A stretch of 64,000 nt of DNA from Tritrichomonas musculus (taxonomy: Eukaryota; Parabasalia; Tritrichomonadida; Tritrichomonadidae), in NCBI GenBank assembly GCA_039105265.1, contig JAPFFF010000064.1:186001-250000 (forward strand), read 5' to 3'. Position numbers and translations under genes: made by a program. Positions 1 through 8,116 of this stretch are shown here, in pieces. Position 1 is the first letter of the stretch. Each line of letters opens with the position of its first letter. Under the pieces are notes generated by a model. That model had not been told where the DNA came from. It was given only the letters and a program-made list of their open reading frames with translations, and ran no database searches.

Positions 1-257
1 TTAGGATGATTGTCTGTTTTATCATGATTGATGTGATCCACTTGAGTCTTATTATCAGGGTCATCATTCTTAATCCACTGAAATGCAATTAGTCTGTGCT
101 TGCTACATGCTACCCCATTGAGCTTGACTGTAATATATTGACCTCGAATCCATTCTTTAATGGCATGACACTCATATTTTCGTCGAATAGGAAATGGGTA
201 TTCGGTACAGATTTCATAATCATTATCGAACTTTAAGGTTTTCCATTGAGCTGACAT
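1..257 (-). CDS. NUMOD4/HNH-endonuclease-like protein, partial (Polinton part)
   Basis: The ORF starts at an ATG at 257 and runs off the left edge. The N-terminal half resembles a NUMOD4-type DNA-binding segment (KTLKFDNDYEICTEYP). The C-terminal part has the HNH-type pattern with HRLIAFQWI followed by DHINHDKTDNHP, the usual metal-binding histidine/asparagine region. It is closely related to the ORF at 596-847, so this end of the element carries tandem paralogues. Such proteins are known as homing-endonuclease-like cargo in viruses and mobile elements; a role here is inference. Confidence 0.7.
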   Translation of the reverse strand, partial: MSAQWKTLKFDNDYEICTEYPFPIRRKYECHAIKEWIRGQYITVKLNGVACSKHRLIAFQWIKNDDPDNKTQVDHINHDKTDNHP

Positions 258-283
258 TTGAATTAAGGTAAAAATAAATTAAT

Positions 284-547
284 TTATAAGATTTCTCGTC
301 GTAAACCTTTAATACCAATATTATGATTAACATGATTGATGTCCCATAATCTAACTTTATTTTCTTTACTAACTCTGATCTTGCGATACTGCTCACTATT
401 ATCGAACCATACATCACCATTTTGATCCATGAAATAGCCTTCAAATTCCCAATTCTTATATAAAATGATTGGTACTACATCTATAGGTAATTCATCAACA
501 TATTCGAATTTATATTTACCCCAACCTGTACGATTTAAATCATTCAT
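284..547 (-). CDS. Small HNH/NUMOD-like ORF (Polinton part)
   Basis: This 87-residue ORF begins with MNDLNRTGWGKYKFEYVDEL and ends with a stretch VRLWDINHVNHNIGIKG that looks like the NHxxxN part of an HNH-type module. It lies between two clearer NUMOD4/HNH-like ORFs and shares their size and strand. The middle (YFMDQNGDVWFDNSEQYRKI) resembles the strand pattern in which NUMOD-type proteins read DNA. Similarity is weaker than for its neighbours, so the family assignment is tentative. Confidence 0.5.
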   Translation of the reverse strand: MNDLNRTGWGKYKFEYVDELPIDVVPIILYKNWEFEGYFMDQNGDVWFDNSEQYRKIRVSKENKVRLWDINHVNHNIGIKGLRREIL

Positions 548-595
548 ACTGCGAGTCTTCCAACATAGATTCTCTATATGATAATCAGATCTTAT

Positions 596-847
596 TCAAT
601 TTCGATGCTCAACCTCAACTTTATTCTCTGGATCATCATTCTCAATCCATTGTAAAGCTATGATTTTATGCTTGTAATGTAATTTGCCATTGAGCTTGAC
701 TTGAATGTATTTAGATCTCTGATGCTCAAACTCAGAAATGATGTATCCATTTGATTTTCGCCTTATTTGATATGGATATTCGGTACAAATTTCATAATCA
801 TTATCAACCTTAAGTGTCTCCCAATTTGATTGTGCTTGAGCTGACAT
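596..847 (-). CDS. NUMOD4/HNH-like ORF (Polinton part)
   Basis: This 83-residue ORF aligns well with the partial ORF at the left edge: NWETLKVDNDYEICTEYPYQ, then IRRKSNGYIISEF, a VKLNGKLHYKHKIIALQWI block, and a terminal VEVEHRN. The order matches a NUMOD4-type module followed by the beginning of an HNH module. It lies directly downstream of the capsid ORF in the direction of transcription, with about 50 bases between them. A nuclease function is inferred from family resemblance only. Confidence 0.6.
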   Translation of the reverse strand: MSAQAQSNWETLKVDNDYEICTEYPYQIRRKSNGYIISEFEHQRSKYIQVKLNGKLHYKHKIIALQWIENDDPENKVEVEHRN

Positions 848-899
848 TTGAATTTAGGATTAAAAAAATATATTAAATTTAGTTTGACATTAATTTGAT

Positions 900-2477
900 T
901 TAACGACTCGTGACATCATATTGGCCGATCTCAACAACAGGTGGCATTCCATTAGGTTGTACATGAATGGATATAACTGTATCTTGTAATATACCCATTA
1001 ATGGTGGAGTTGAGTTATTCTGAGCATAATAATTATTAGGTAGATCACATACGATTTCATATGTAATTGGAGTATTAGTAGTTTGACCTTGTTGGAATGT
1101 GTTATCAGTTTCTGTTGGTAATCCAATGAAGAATGATGTACACTCAAAACTATACAACTCATCTCTTTCATCCCAACGGAATCCATTTGTCAATGATTGA
1201 ATGACCTCTTTATTGAAACCTGTTTGTTCTCCATTGACATTCATAGCATTCTGACATAATTCGAGGAACATTGGGTCAGAGCCATTTGTAGCAAATGGAA
1301 TTGCTGGAACAGATCCATAACCACCACATCTTAATTGAAAATTAGTGAATCTGGGATTCTTAAATACAGTATGATTTGTAGCTTTAAGTGGGAACAGAAA
1401 GAATATTGAGTCGATGAATCTTGGCGTTATTGTCTGAGTTGATGAGCCATGTCCATTGGTAAGTTTCTTTGACATAGTAGTGAATGTAAGAATTTGTGTT
1501 GGGAATATAAGTTCTTGCTGCGTATATCGTTGAACAAGTGATTGATAAATATCACCATCAATGCCAAAATTAGGGATAACACTATAACAGTCAAGGACTT
1601 CGAAATCGCGTGTGACAGTAAGTGTGCGATCCTCAGAGTGTAATCTATATGGACCGGCACCAGATGTTCTAGTCCACATCTTAACAGATTCCCCAATCTG
1701 GGTGAATTCACAAGTGATATTATCGAAATTGAAATCTTTATATAGAGCGATATCATACAATAATGAATGTGATGAACCAACTGGACAGTAAACAAGACCT
1801 TGAGTTCCAAACATGATTTTGAGCTCGAGTTTACCGGCAAATGCAGGTAAGTATTTAATATTACTTAATGGGAGGAATCTGCGTAGATCGATTTTCAATG
1901 GGATTTCTATTTCATCGAATTCAGTGTCACCAGCTGTAATTGTCACGTATGCTCCACAGCGGGCAAGATTATAATTTCGATGGAATATATCTTTATGACG
2001 AACTTTAGAGAATATATCAGCTCGTTTTGATGCTTCATTGGCACCACATGCAGTAATAAATGATTCCTCAGGACCAAAGTTTTGAGTATAGATCGAGATA
2101 CCATTTGCTAGAATCTCATATTTCTCAACTGCATCCATAGCATCTTTGAATCCAATCCATAATGCATTAAATGGATGTCCATTCACATTACTTATATCTT
2201 GAATAGCTTGATCGAGTCTTGCATTAATTTTCAATTTGAATTTAAGGAAGCCATTATATAAGTCAGCTGTGTTATCACATGTTGGACTAATAATGAATGT
2301 CGTGAATGAGCCTGCATGAATTGGAGCACTTGGACTGTATGACGCTTGGGCATCTATAAAATATTTCTTATTAGTATCAGACATTGCAATAGCATTATCG
2401 ACAACATCGAAATAGCTAGCTACTTGAGTATTTACCTCTGCAGATGTTTTGTGAAACACTTCATTGTTAAATGTCAT
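900..2477 (-). CDS. Probable major capsid protein (Polinton part)
   Basis: This 525-residue ORF is the largest gene in the visible part of the element. It has the size and make-up expected of a Polinton double-jelly-roll capsid protein: mostly beta-rich with aromatic/Pro/Gly loops, no signal peptide, no membrane segment and no catalytic motif. The N-terminal part contains YSPSAPIHAGSFTTFIISP and a strand-rich FLKFKLKINARL segment; the C-terminal part has ITYEIVCDLPNNYYAQN. Its position next to small virion-type ORFs and the packaging ATPase fits. The assignment rests on size, context and general character; a structure prediction showing two jelly-roll folds would settle it. Confidence 0.65.
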   Translation of the reverse strand: MTFNNEVFHKTSAEVNTQVASYFDVVDNAIAMSDTNKKYFIDAQASYSPSAPIHAGSFTTFIISPTCDNTADLYNGFLKFKLKINARLDQAIQDISNVNGHPFNALWIGFKDAMDAVEKYEILANGISIYTQNFGPEESFITACGANEASKRADIFSKVRHKDIFHRNYNLARCGAYVTITAGDTEFDEIEIPLKIDLRRFLPLSNIKYLPAFAGKLELKIMFGTQGLVYCPVGSSHSLLYDIALYKDFNFDNITCEFTQIGESVKMWTRTSGAGPYRLHSEDRTLTVTRDFEVLDCYSVIPNFGIDGDIYQSLVQRYTQQELIFPTQILTFTTMSKKLTNGHGSSTQTITPRFIDSIFFLFPLKATNHTVFKNPRFTNFQLRCGGYGSVPAIPFATNGSDPMFLELCQNAMNVNGEQTGFNKEVIQSLTNGFRWDERDELYSFECTSFFIGLPTETDNTFQQGQTTNTPITYEIVCDLPNNYYAQNNSTPPLMGILQDTVISIHVQPNGMPPVVEIGQYDVTSR

Positions 2478-2522
2478 TTACTTAATAGAAAAATATAATC
2501 ATTTGATTCATTAGATTAATAC

Positions 2523-3191
2523 TTAGCGGCGTATACGAGATCGAAATACAGGTTGCTCTGGCTGAATGTCGTATTCTTGATTTGGTTCAATGTTTTGAGA
2601 TATCTCTGGTGTTTGAACAGATGGACTTTGTTGCACTGATGAATCATTTTCAGGTTGAGTTTGCTCTACAAATACATCTGGAACATATTTGCTGCGTATA
2701 CGAGATTTATTTAATTCCTTATTGACAACATGCTTGATATATTGTTTCTGCTCTCGTTTGAATCTGTCATTACGGATTTCTTCACCAAGATTACGGAGCT
2801 GTTCTAATATCTCTAAATTAATAGTTTGTGGAGCATAGTTTCCATCAACTTTAGCGTTGTGTACCGTAGAAATTGAGTTTGAATGGACTCTATTTGGAGT
2901 CGATATTTTAGGTTTACTGGGTGGAGTCTGATTTGTATCAGTATCATTATCTGTTGATTTCATTTGAATATTATTTGATTCATTATGTTCTACAAATTTG
3001 GATTCACTAATAATTGATTCAGGTTCAGGATTTGATTCAGATAAATCAGATATCTTATTGTCTCTCAATTTAACGATATACTTACCCTCTTTCTTTGTAG
3101 GGAACACCTCATAATCTGGATCCTCGATACCTTGAAGCCATCGCTGTATGATTTGATTTCTCTTAACACCTCGTACATACTTAGAGCTCAT
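2523..3191 (-). CDS. Hypothetical Polinton protein, hydrophilic, Q/P/S-rich
   Basis: A 222-residue hydrophilic ORF. Residues 1-50 form a compact basic start (MSSKYVRGVKRNQIIQRWL) followed by an acidic and serine-rich stretch. A predicted helix near residues 125-165 (LEILEQLRNLGEEIRNDRFK) could be a coiled coil. The C-terminus is Q/P/E-rich and ends in SRIRR, and a similar SRIRSKY occurs in the middle. It sits between the capsid gene and two small virion-type ORFs. No known family was recognised; a scaffold or cement role would be a guess. Confidence 0.6.
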   Translation of the reverse strand: MSSKYVRGVKRNQIIQRWLQGIEDPDYEVFPTKKEGKYIVKLRDNKISDLSESNPEPESIISESKFVEHNESNNIQMKSTDNDTDTNQTPPSKPKISTPNRVHSNSISTVHNAKVDGNYAPQTINLEILEQLRNLGEEIRNDRFKREQKQYIKHVVNKELNKSRIRSKYVPDVFVEQTQPENDSSVQQSPSVQTPEISQNIEPNQEYDIQPEQPVFRSRIRR

Positions 3192-3240
3192 TTGATTTAA
3201 ACAAAAATATCCTTACAGTCAATACTTACTTATTTATGTT

Positions 3241-3438
3241 TTAACGTGATTTGGACTTAGATTTGCGATTTTTAGGTGTCTTGATATAAGGTACTGTTAC
3301 AGCATGCGTATTAGTGTTATCATTATATTGCTTTGTTATAGATCTTGATCTAGTGACTTCATTATACATAGTACCAGGTCCACCTACGATTACCGAATTA
3401 CTTGATCGATAAGCATTGGTTCTATCTCTACCACTCAT
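3241..3438 (-). CDS. Small basic protein (Polinton part)
   Basis: A 65-residue ORF rich in Arg, Ser, Thr and Asn, ending in a strongly basic tail (KTPKNRKSKSKSR). It begins MSGRDRTNAYRSSNSVIVGG. Such a tail could bind nucleic acid or serve as a nuclear-localisation signal. It lies 10 bases from the next ORF, in the same direction, within the virion-protein block. No homologue was recognised. Confidence 0.5.
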   Translation of the reverse strand: MSGRDRTNAYRSSNSVIVGGPGTMYNEVTRSRSITKQYNDNTNTHAVTVPYIKTPKNRKSKSKSR

Positions 3439-3448
3439 TTATAATTTG

Positions 3449-3880
3449 TTAAATCCCTCGAAATGGAATCCATTTATGAGATTTATGTTGAGTAGCTCGT
3501 CGTGAATCAACTGCAGCTTGAGCCGTGGATGATCCACCTGTCTGAGGGGTACTTGGTTTCAACTCACCTCGAGCGAACTGTTCACTTATTTTCTCTAACT
3601 TATCAGTGACAGATCCCTTAGGCATGTGGCTAAATATATTTGCGCCTGTTGATGTGATAGCTCCCAATGTAGGATTGAATGCAGTCGCGAATGGTGTTAT
3701 AGCATGTAATACAGTACCGATAGCTTTAGGATTATTAACGGCAAAATTCTTAGCTCCAATTAGGCCTTTCTTTGTAGCATTCCATACTCTATGAGCAACA
3801 TTTTTAGCTCCTATTAATCCTTGATGGACATCATTCTTAAGTCGATTCCAACCGCTAGTGATGAAATTCTTGAATCCCAT
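3449..3880 (-). CDS. Amphipathic virion-type protein, pVI-like candidate (Polinton part)
   Basis: From the ATG at 3880 this is a 143-residue protein beginning MGFKNFITSGWNRLKNDVHQ, an aromatic/basic amphipathic helix. A glycine-alanine repeat follows, in which GLIGAKN occurs twice (about residues 21-27 and 38-44), then a hydrophobic stretch (AIGTVLHAITPFATAF). The C-terminus is basic. An N-terminal amphipathic helix plus a hydrophobic middle recalls membrane-lytic minor virion proteins such as adenovirus pVI. The reading frame is open upstream of this ATG, but the start chosen gives the typical MGFxxF beginning. Function is inference. Confidence 0.55.
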   Translation of the reverse strand: MGFKNFITSGWNRLKNDVHQGLIGAKNVAHRVWNATKKGLIGAKNFAVNNPKAIGTVLHAITPFATAFNPTLGAITSTGANIFSHMPKGSVTDKLEKISEQFARGELKPSTPQTGGSSTAQAAVDSRRATQHKSHKWIPFRGI

Positions 3881-3908
3881 GTTTATATATAACAAAAATA
3901 AGTTGATT

Positions 3909-4760
3909 TTATTCCTCAAAGTGTGATTCATTCGATGTAATATTGATTATAAATCGATCATGTTGACCTTTATGATTGAGATATTCTGCTGTCGTTGATT
4001 TGACATCGAGATTGTTAGGTGTCTGTTGTAGCATTGAGGTGAAATCCTCTTTAGAGAAACCACTATAACATATAATATCTGTAGCTAATCGCTTAACATT
4101 GAGGTGAACAAATCTTAATGTCTGAACAGCTATAATACATGTAAGGTTATAATGCCTGGTCTTAGTAAGTAATCGACATAATTCTGAGTTACCATTCTTA
4201 AGTAATGGGGAGCCTGCAGCGTCATCTAGAACCAATAATGTGTTATATGGGTATGAGGCTGTTTGATATCGAACTAGTTTACTAGCAATGTAAGCTATTC
4301 TGTCTTCAATTTCCATTAACGAATGTTTAGATATAATTCTAGCCATTTCTTCATTCACCTCAGCCATCTTACTCAATACATGTTTCACCATAGCGTAGTA
4401 TTTAAGTTTTCGTCTAAGATGTCGCTTAAGGTATGGTAATAGATTATCCTCTGCAATGTATTCAATCGGGGTCTTAACATTTTTGGATAACACCTCAGCT
4501 GTCTTGTCGAGCTTGCCTGATGTTGAACAGAAAATGATCTTACTGTAATATGGCTTGGCAAATAATCGCTCCGTTATCATAATATGTCTCCATATCCAGA
4601 ATGACTTGCCAGCACCCATTTTGCCGATCAGAAAATATATACCATTGGATGAGAATGGATATTCTGGACTAAGTGGTTTTATTAAAGCCATCTCAATATC
4701 TCGCTGATTCTTACGTAATGAATCCTCAATTAATTCCTCAACTCGCTTGATTTCAGCCAT
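3909..4760 (-). CDS. Packaging ATPase, FtsK/HerA type (Polinton part)
   Basis: A 283-residue P-loop ATPase. The Walker A motif is IGKMGAGKSFW near residue 45 and the Walker B motif is TLLVLDDAAGS near residue 175. The later SELCRLLTKTRHYNLTCIIAVQ matches the sensor/arginine-finger region of A32-like viral packaging ATPases. The ATG at 4760 was chosen over the one at 4862 because it avoids overlap with the integrase and starts the conserved helix. Such ATPases drive DNA into preformed capsids; together with the capsid-like gene this supports a virus-like element. Confidence 0.85.
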   Translation of the reverse strand: MAEIKRVEELIEDSLRKNQRDIEMALIKPLSPEYPFSSNGIYFLIGKMGAGKSFWIWRHIMITERLFAKPYYSKIIFCSTSGKLDKTAEVLSKNVKTPIEYIAEDNLLPYLKRHLRRKLKYYAMVKHVLSKMAEVNEEMARIISKHSLMEIEDRIAYIASKLVRYQTASYPYNTLLVLDDAAGSPLLKNGNSELCRLLTKTRHYNLTCIIAVQTLRFVHLNVKRLATDIICYSGFSKEDFTSMLQQTPNNLDVKSTTAEYLNHKGQHDRFIINITSNESHFEE

Positions 4761-4770
4761 TTGTATCATA

Positions 4771-5850
4771 TTAAATGAATTTCTTAATTCGATCTGGAAT
4801 GCTATTTTGATTAAGCCAATATTGACGCTCCATTGTCGATAACTTGGTTGGATGACCTTCACGCATATATTTAGATTTGATAGTGTCTTTGACTAATGAA
4901 TTGTCTGACAATAAATATGTAATCGAATAAGTGTCATTCTTAGTGTTGTAGGATCGGATATCTTTAACGATACCTCGCTTGCCATCTTTAATAGTTGTTG
5001 CTAATGGAACATTTTTAGCTGACTTAACTAGTTTATAACCTGGTACTGTATCAACAGATCCATCACTAGATCTTATTAAGAATTGGTTCCCATAAGGAGA
5101 ATCAACAATATACGACTCCTTAGATAAATTGGTTCGGTGCTTAGTTAATGGGCTCTTATCAAGAACAACTCTGACTGTATCACCTGGTTTGAACTTATAT
5201 GGGTTGTCTTGTTCCATCTTATTAATATATTCTAATTCATCATCCTTAGTGAATTCATTTGGTGATTTATAATTAAGTGATCTATGAGGCATGTCATTAT
5301 AGGAATTAACTAGATCTAAGATATCTGTGTTAGGTTCATTAGATTTCATATCTCTAATTGTTCTCATAAACCTATTAATAATACCTAACTTATTGTGATC
5401 ATTATCGGTGGTAGTAGTGTAGATTATGTGATGTTCCCTCATAAAATCTAACACAGTGTTTGACAAATAAGCTGTATCTTCATCTGACATAATAGACTTA
5501 CATTCAGGTTCTGCCTTAATAAAGTTGTTCAATGATCTCAACACATCCTTAGCACCCTTACCTGGCATTGGATAAGCATAGGCTTTGCGAGAATTGATAT
5601 TGATGAACATTAGGTAATCTGGTTTGCCAATGAAGGTGTCCATTTGGAATGCATGCGGGATTTTAGAATAAATATGCATGAACTTAGGTGGAGGAATATG
5701 TTGATCATGAACAACCTTATTATTAAGGTATTCCTTGGCTTCATCATCTGTGAAACCATATTTATTCGCAATTCGTTTGAACTTAGATAATGTGTTCGTT
5801 GGATATTTCTTATAAACATCAGCAATTGTTTGGAATTTAATTCTAGACAT
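4771..5850 (-). CDS. Retroviral-type integrase (Polinton part)
   Basis: A 359-residue ORF with an N-terminal helical region, an RNase-H-fold catalytic core and a C-terminal SH3/chromo-like domain. Core landmarks are FQMDTFIGKPDYLMFININS near residue 70 and SDEDTAYLSN near residue 120, the positions expected for the catalytic aspartates. The C-terminal part has KFKPGDTVRVVLDKSPLTK followed by a short beta barrel. In Polintons this enzyme inserts the linear DNA and makes 6-bp target duplications. It lies next to the packaging ATPase in the same direction. Confidence 0.85.
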   Translation of the reverse strand: MSRIKFQTIADVYKKYPTNTLSKFKRIANKYGFTDDEAKEYLNNKVVHDQHIPPPKFMHIYSKIPHAFQMDTFIGKPDYLMFININSRKAYAYPMPGKGAKDVLRSLNNFIKAEPECKSIMSDEDTAYLSNTVLDFMREHHIIYTTTTDNDHNKLGIINRFMRTIRDMKSNEPNTDILDLVNSYNDMPHRSLNYKSPNEFTKDDELEYINKMEQDNPYKFKPGDTVRVVLDKSPLTKHRTNLSKESYIVDSPYGNQFLIRSSDGSVDTVPGYKLVKSAKNVPLATTIKDGKRGIVKDIRSYNTKNDTYSITYLLSDNSLVKDTIKSKYMREGHPTKLSTMERQYWLNQNSIPDRIKKFI

Positions 5851-5869
5851 TTATGATGAATTAGAGTTT

Positions 5870-7111
5870 TCAATTGTACAGTAGCTTACGATTTTGTAAG
5901 AACACAACATCCATCGTAAACATAACGAAATCATTAAATGCTACAGGAACATCAATTTCATTTCGATCATAAAACTCAATCCAGAACTTATCATCATCAT
6001 CATTGATTTTGAAATACTTAATCGGATTGAATATTTCATTTGTTCTACCTATAATGTTATGATTGGATTGACTAGCAAATGAAGCAGCTACCTCACACTC
6101 TAGACTCGTCATGACATTATTGAATACGAGTTCTCTATGAAACTTAGTTACATATTCTAAACTATTTCGATTAGGATTTATAGTACCAATATTGAAATAA
6201 TTTGCAGTATCAAACTCAAATCTATCATTTTCATCTAATTCATCAGGATACACAGCCGCATAAGGTAAAGGTTCATCTTTATTATCATCCCATTGATAGA
6301 ATTTCTTATATGTAGCATCATCATTGTTTGGGGTAATCATGAAATCAACATAGAATTCTTTGTAATCATTCTGATTTGATCTAAATGATAACATAATTTT
6401 GTCACCAATTTCCTCAACAATAGTGAAATCTCTAACATCATAAATACCATCAACATCATTATTAAGATAGAATGGAACATCATTGCGTAAACACATCAAA
6501 TGATAATTATCTTTATCTGAATCTAACTGTTCAAGGGCTGCTATTTTTTCATCTTTAGATTGTCCTGAATCAAGTATTCTATCTCGAAGCATATTATAAA
6601 CATTATTATCATTAATTTCATCATACAAATTATCAATGAAATCATCAACATCATCATATATATCATTAACATATTCTATTCTATACACCTGAATATCCTT
6701 TGGATCCATCCTATTAACTACATCTTGGATTTGGTCATCATTTAAATGACTAAGATCATCATCAGGGTATAAACCATTAGCTAGATCATCAAATTTGTCT
6801 TGTTTATATTTTCTAATATATAAGACGAAATCTAATTGAGTACATTTTCTTATACTAATTTTCATATTACGGACTCCAATAATTTTTTCACCTATATTAG
6901 ATGTTTTCCATTCAGGTGGATATTTAAAATAAATTCTATTAAAGTGTTTAGGACCATTTTGAAAATATGATTCATCGCCTGTTGTAGGATCCGTATCAGT
7001 GATTGCATCAGTGAATGAATTATAAACCATTTCAATAGGTAATGGAATTTGTTCAATATCTATACGAGCTCCATTATTTGGATCGTATCGGACATCTCGT
7101 CGGTAACTCAT
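5870..7111 (-). CDS. Large acidic protein, possible second capsid (penton) protein (Polinton part)
   Basis: A 413-residue Asp/Asn-rich ORF starting MSYRRDVRYDPNNGARIDIE. It is predicted mostly beta-structured, with recognisable strands FNRIYFKYPPEW, IIGVRNMKISI, CTQLDFVLYIRK and FVMFTMDVVFLQN near the end. The middle (residues 140-200) is a very acidic insert. Gene order and beta-rich character would suit the minor (penton) capsid protein of Polintons, but no diagnostic motif is visible. It may instead be a lineage-specific protein conserved in trichomonad Polintons. Confidence 0.5.
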   Translation of the reverse strand: MSYRRDVRYDPNNGARIDIEQIPLPIEMVYNSFTDAITDTDPTTGDESYFQNGPKHFNRIYFKYPPEWKTSNIGEKIIGVRNMKISIRKCTQLDFVLYIRKYKQDKFDDLANGLYPDDDLSHLNDDQIQDVVNRMDPKDIQVYRIEYVNDIYDDVDDFIDNLYDEINDNNVYNMLRDRILDSGQSKDEKIAALEQLDSDKDNYHLMCLRNDVPFYLNNDVDGIYDVRDFTIVEEIGDKIMLSFRSNQNDYKEFYVDFMITPNNDDATYKKFYQWDDNKDEPLPYAAVYPDELDENDRFEFDTANYFNIGTINPNRNSLEYVTKFHRELVFNNVMTSLECEVAASFASQSNHNIIGRTNEIFNPIKYFKINDDDDKFWIEFYDRNEIDVPVAFNDFVMFTMDVVFLQNRKLLYN

Positions 7112-7189
7112 TTAAATCAAAAATAAATATCTGAAAACATTGGGCTATGACTTAAATGTAAACATTGGGATACAAAAATAATCATTCAT

Positions 7190-7537
7190 TTATTCTTCAT
7201 CATCAGCTAACTCATCGGAATCATCAATGGAATAATCATAGCTAGCTCTATTAGCTAACAAAGCCCTTACTACTGAGGTGATGATATATACCTTACAGCG
7301 TGGATCATCTAAATCTGACTCATCGAAATCATATTTTCTCTGCAAATAATCTTCATCAATCTCACAATCCCAATACTCATCATCTTGGCTGACATAGTCG
7401 TAGACTAGATCGTAGATATCAACAATTTCACCAATCCAGTCACTATGAGCTAGCACATATTTGCTAACACATTGGACATATTCATCGAATCCATCGAAAT
7501 CATCTTCAAATTGGGGGTAAAGAATTTCTGTAGACAT
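7190..7537 (-). CDS. Small very acidic protein (Polinton part)
   Basis: A 115-residue ORF with extreme Asp/Glu content (FDGFDEYVQCV, YDYVSQDDEYWDCEIDEDYL, YSIDDSDELADDEE). It is the outermost gene of the element, nearest its right terminus, and is followed by non-coding terminal sequence. Tyr and Asp patterns suggest a folded helical protein rather than random low complexity. No family recognised; a DNA-mimic or a regulator of neighbouring virion genes would be speculation. Confidence 0.5.
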   Translation of the reverse strand: MSTEILYPQFEDDFDGFDEYVQCVSKYVLAHSDWIGEIVDIYDLVYDYVSQDDEYWDCEIDEDYLQRKYDFDESDLDDPRCKVYIITSVVRALLANRASYDYSIDDSDELADDEE

Positions 7538-7559
7538 ATTATATTTATGAATGGGAAAT

Positions 7560-7782
7560 AAAAAATTAAATTAAAAATAGTTTGGGCTAATTTAGGTGGA
7601 AACCTCTGAGGTGGTCCTGAACATAGGATAAATGGGTGTTAACTCATTGGTGGGGACTGTGTTCCCAAGTAGTGGGCTCTGGAGATAACAATAGAGATAC
7701 TGATAGCTGTGGGGAGCTGCTGAGAGCTAACTGATACCCAGTTATACTGTTCGGAGAGCTTTAGCTCGGAGCACAGTATAAC
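7560..7782. repeat. Terminal region of the Polinton with end hairpin
   Basis: A G+C-richer non-coding tract ending in a perfect 10-base inverted repeat, GTTATACTGT (7741-7750) and ACAGTATAAC (7773-7782). Inside it is GAGCTTTAGCTC (7756-7767). Polintons have terminal inverted repeats; the mate lies outside the window, so the TIR status is inferred. Confidence 0.55.
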
Positions 7783-8116
7783 GTATCTACTACATCATAT
7801 AAAAAAGTTGGTGAAATATGCATTCCAATAGCAAATGCAATTCTTCCTTTATAAGTTCTTTTTAATAAAATTTGTTTTGGGTGTAATGAGCCAGTTGAAC
7901 ATTCACCGATTCATTAAATTGAGTTTTATCACAAAAGACAAAGTTCTTTGAATGCGATATAATTTGGCCGCCAAAATCTTCTAGATCCATTTAAGTATGA
8001 TTTTATAAAATGATGGAATCAAATTTATTTCCCAATAATTCAATGACATTTGTAAGAGTATTATCTGATCTTTTGCATTTGATTAAGAGATTAAGATACA
8101 AACTTTTATCAAACAT
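7783..8116 (-). pseudogene. Decayed host ORF abutting the Polinton end
   Basis: Reading leftward from an ATG at 8116, one frame encodes MFDKSLYLNLLIKCKRSDNT and on to NKFDSIIL. It meets two stop codons within five codons and continues in the same frame as MDLEDFGGQIISHSKNFVFC up to about 7865. Coding character then continues in a shifted frame (KRTYKGRIAFAIGMHISPTF) up to the Polinton end. This looks like the 5' part of a dead single-exon gene, with at least two stops and one frameshift, cut off by the element. I do not recognise the family. Confidence 0.45.

Larger units (their letters stand above)
1..7782 (-). mobile_element. Polinton/Maverick element, right-hand part (runs off the left edge)
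   Basis: A block of eleven same-strand ORFs carries the Polinton signature set: a retroviral-type integrase, an FtsK/HerA-type packaging ATPase, a large capsid-like protein, several small virion-type proteins and an acidic ORF at the outer end. The protein-primed DNA polymerase and the protease usual for the family are not in view and would lie left of base 1. The block ends in a structured, comparatively G+C-rich segment (7560-7782) whose last bases form a hairpin. The larger visible genes have open frames, so the visible part looks fairly well preserved and probably not very old, but wholeness cannot be judged because the left end is missing. The outer boundary at about 7782 is inferred from where element-like sequence gives way to a decayed host-like ORF. 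Confidence 0.85.
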
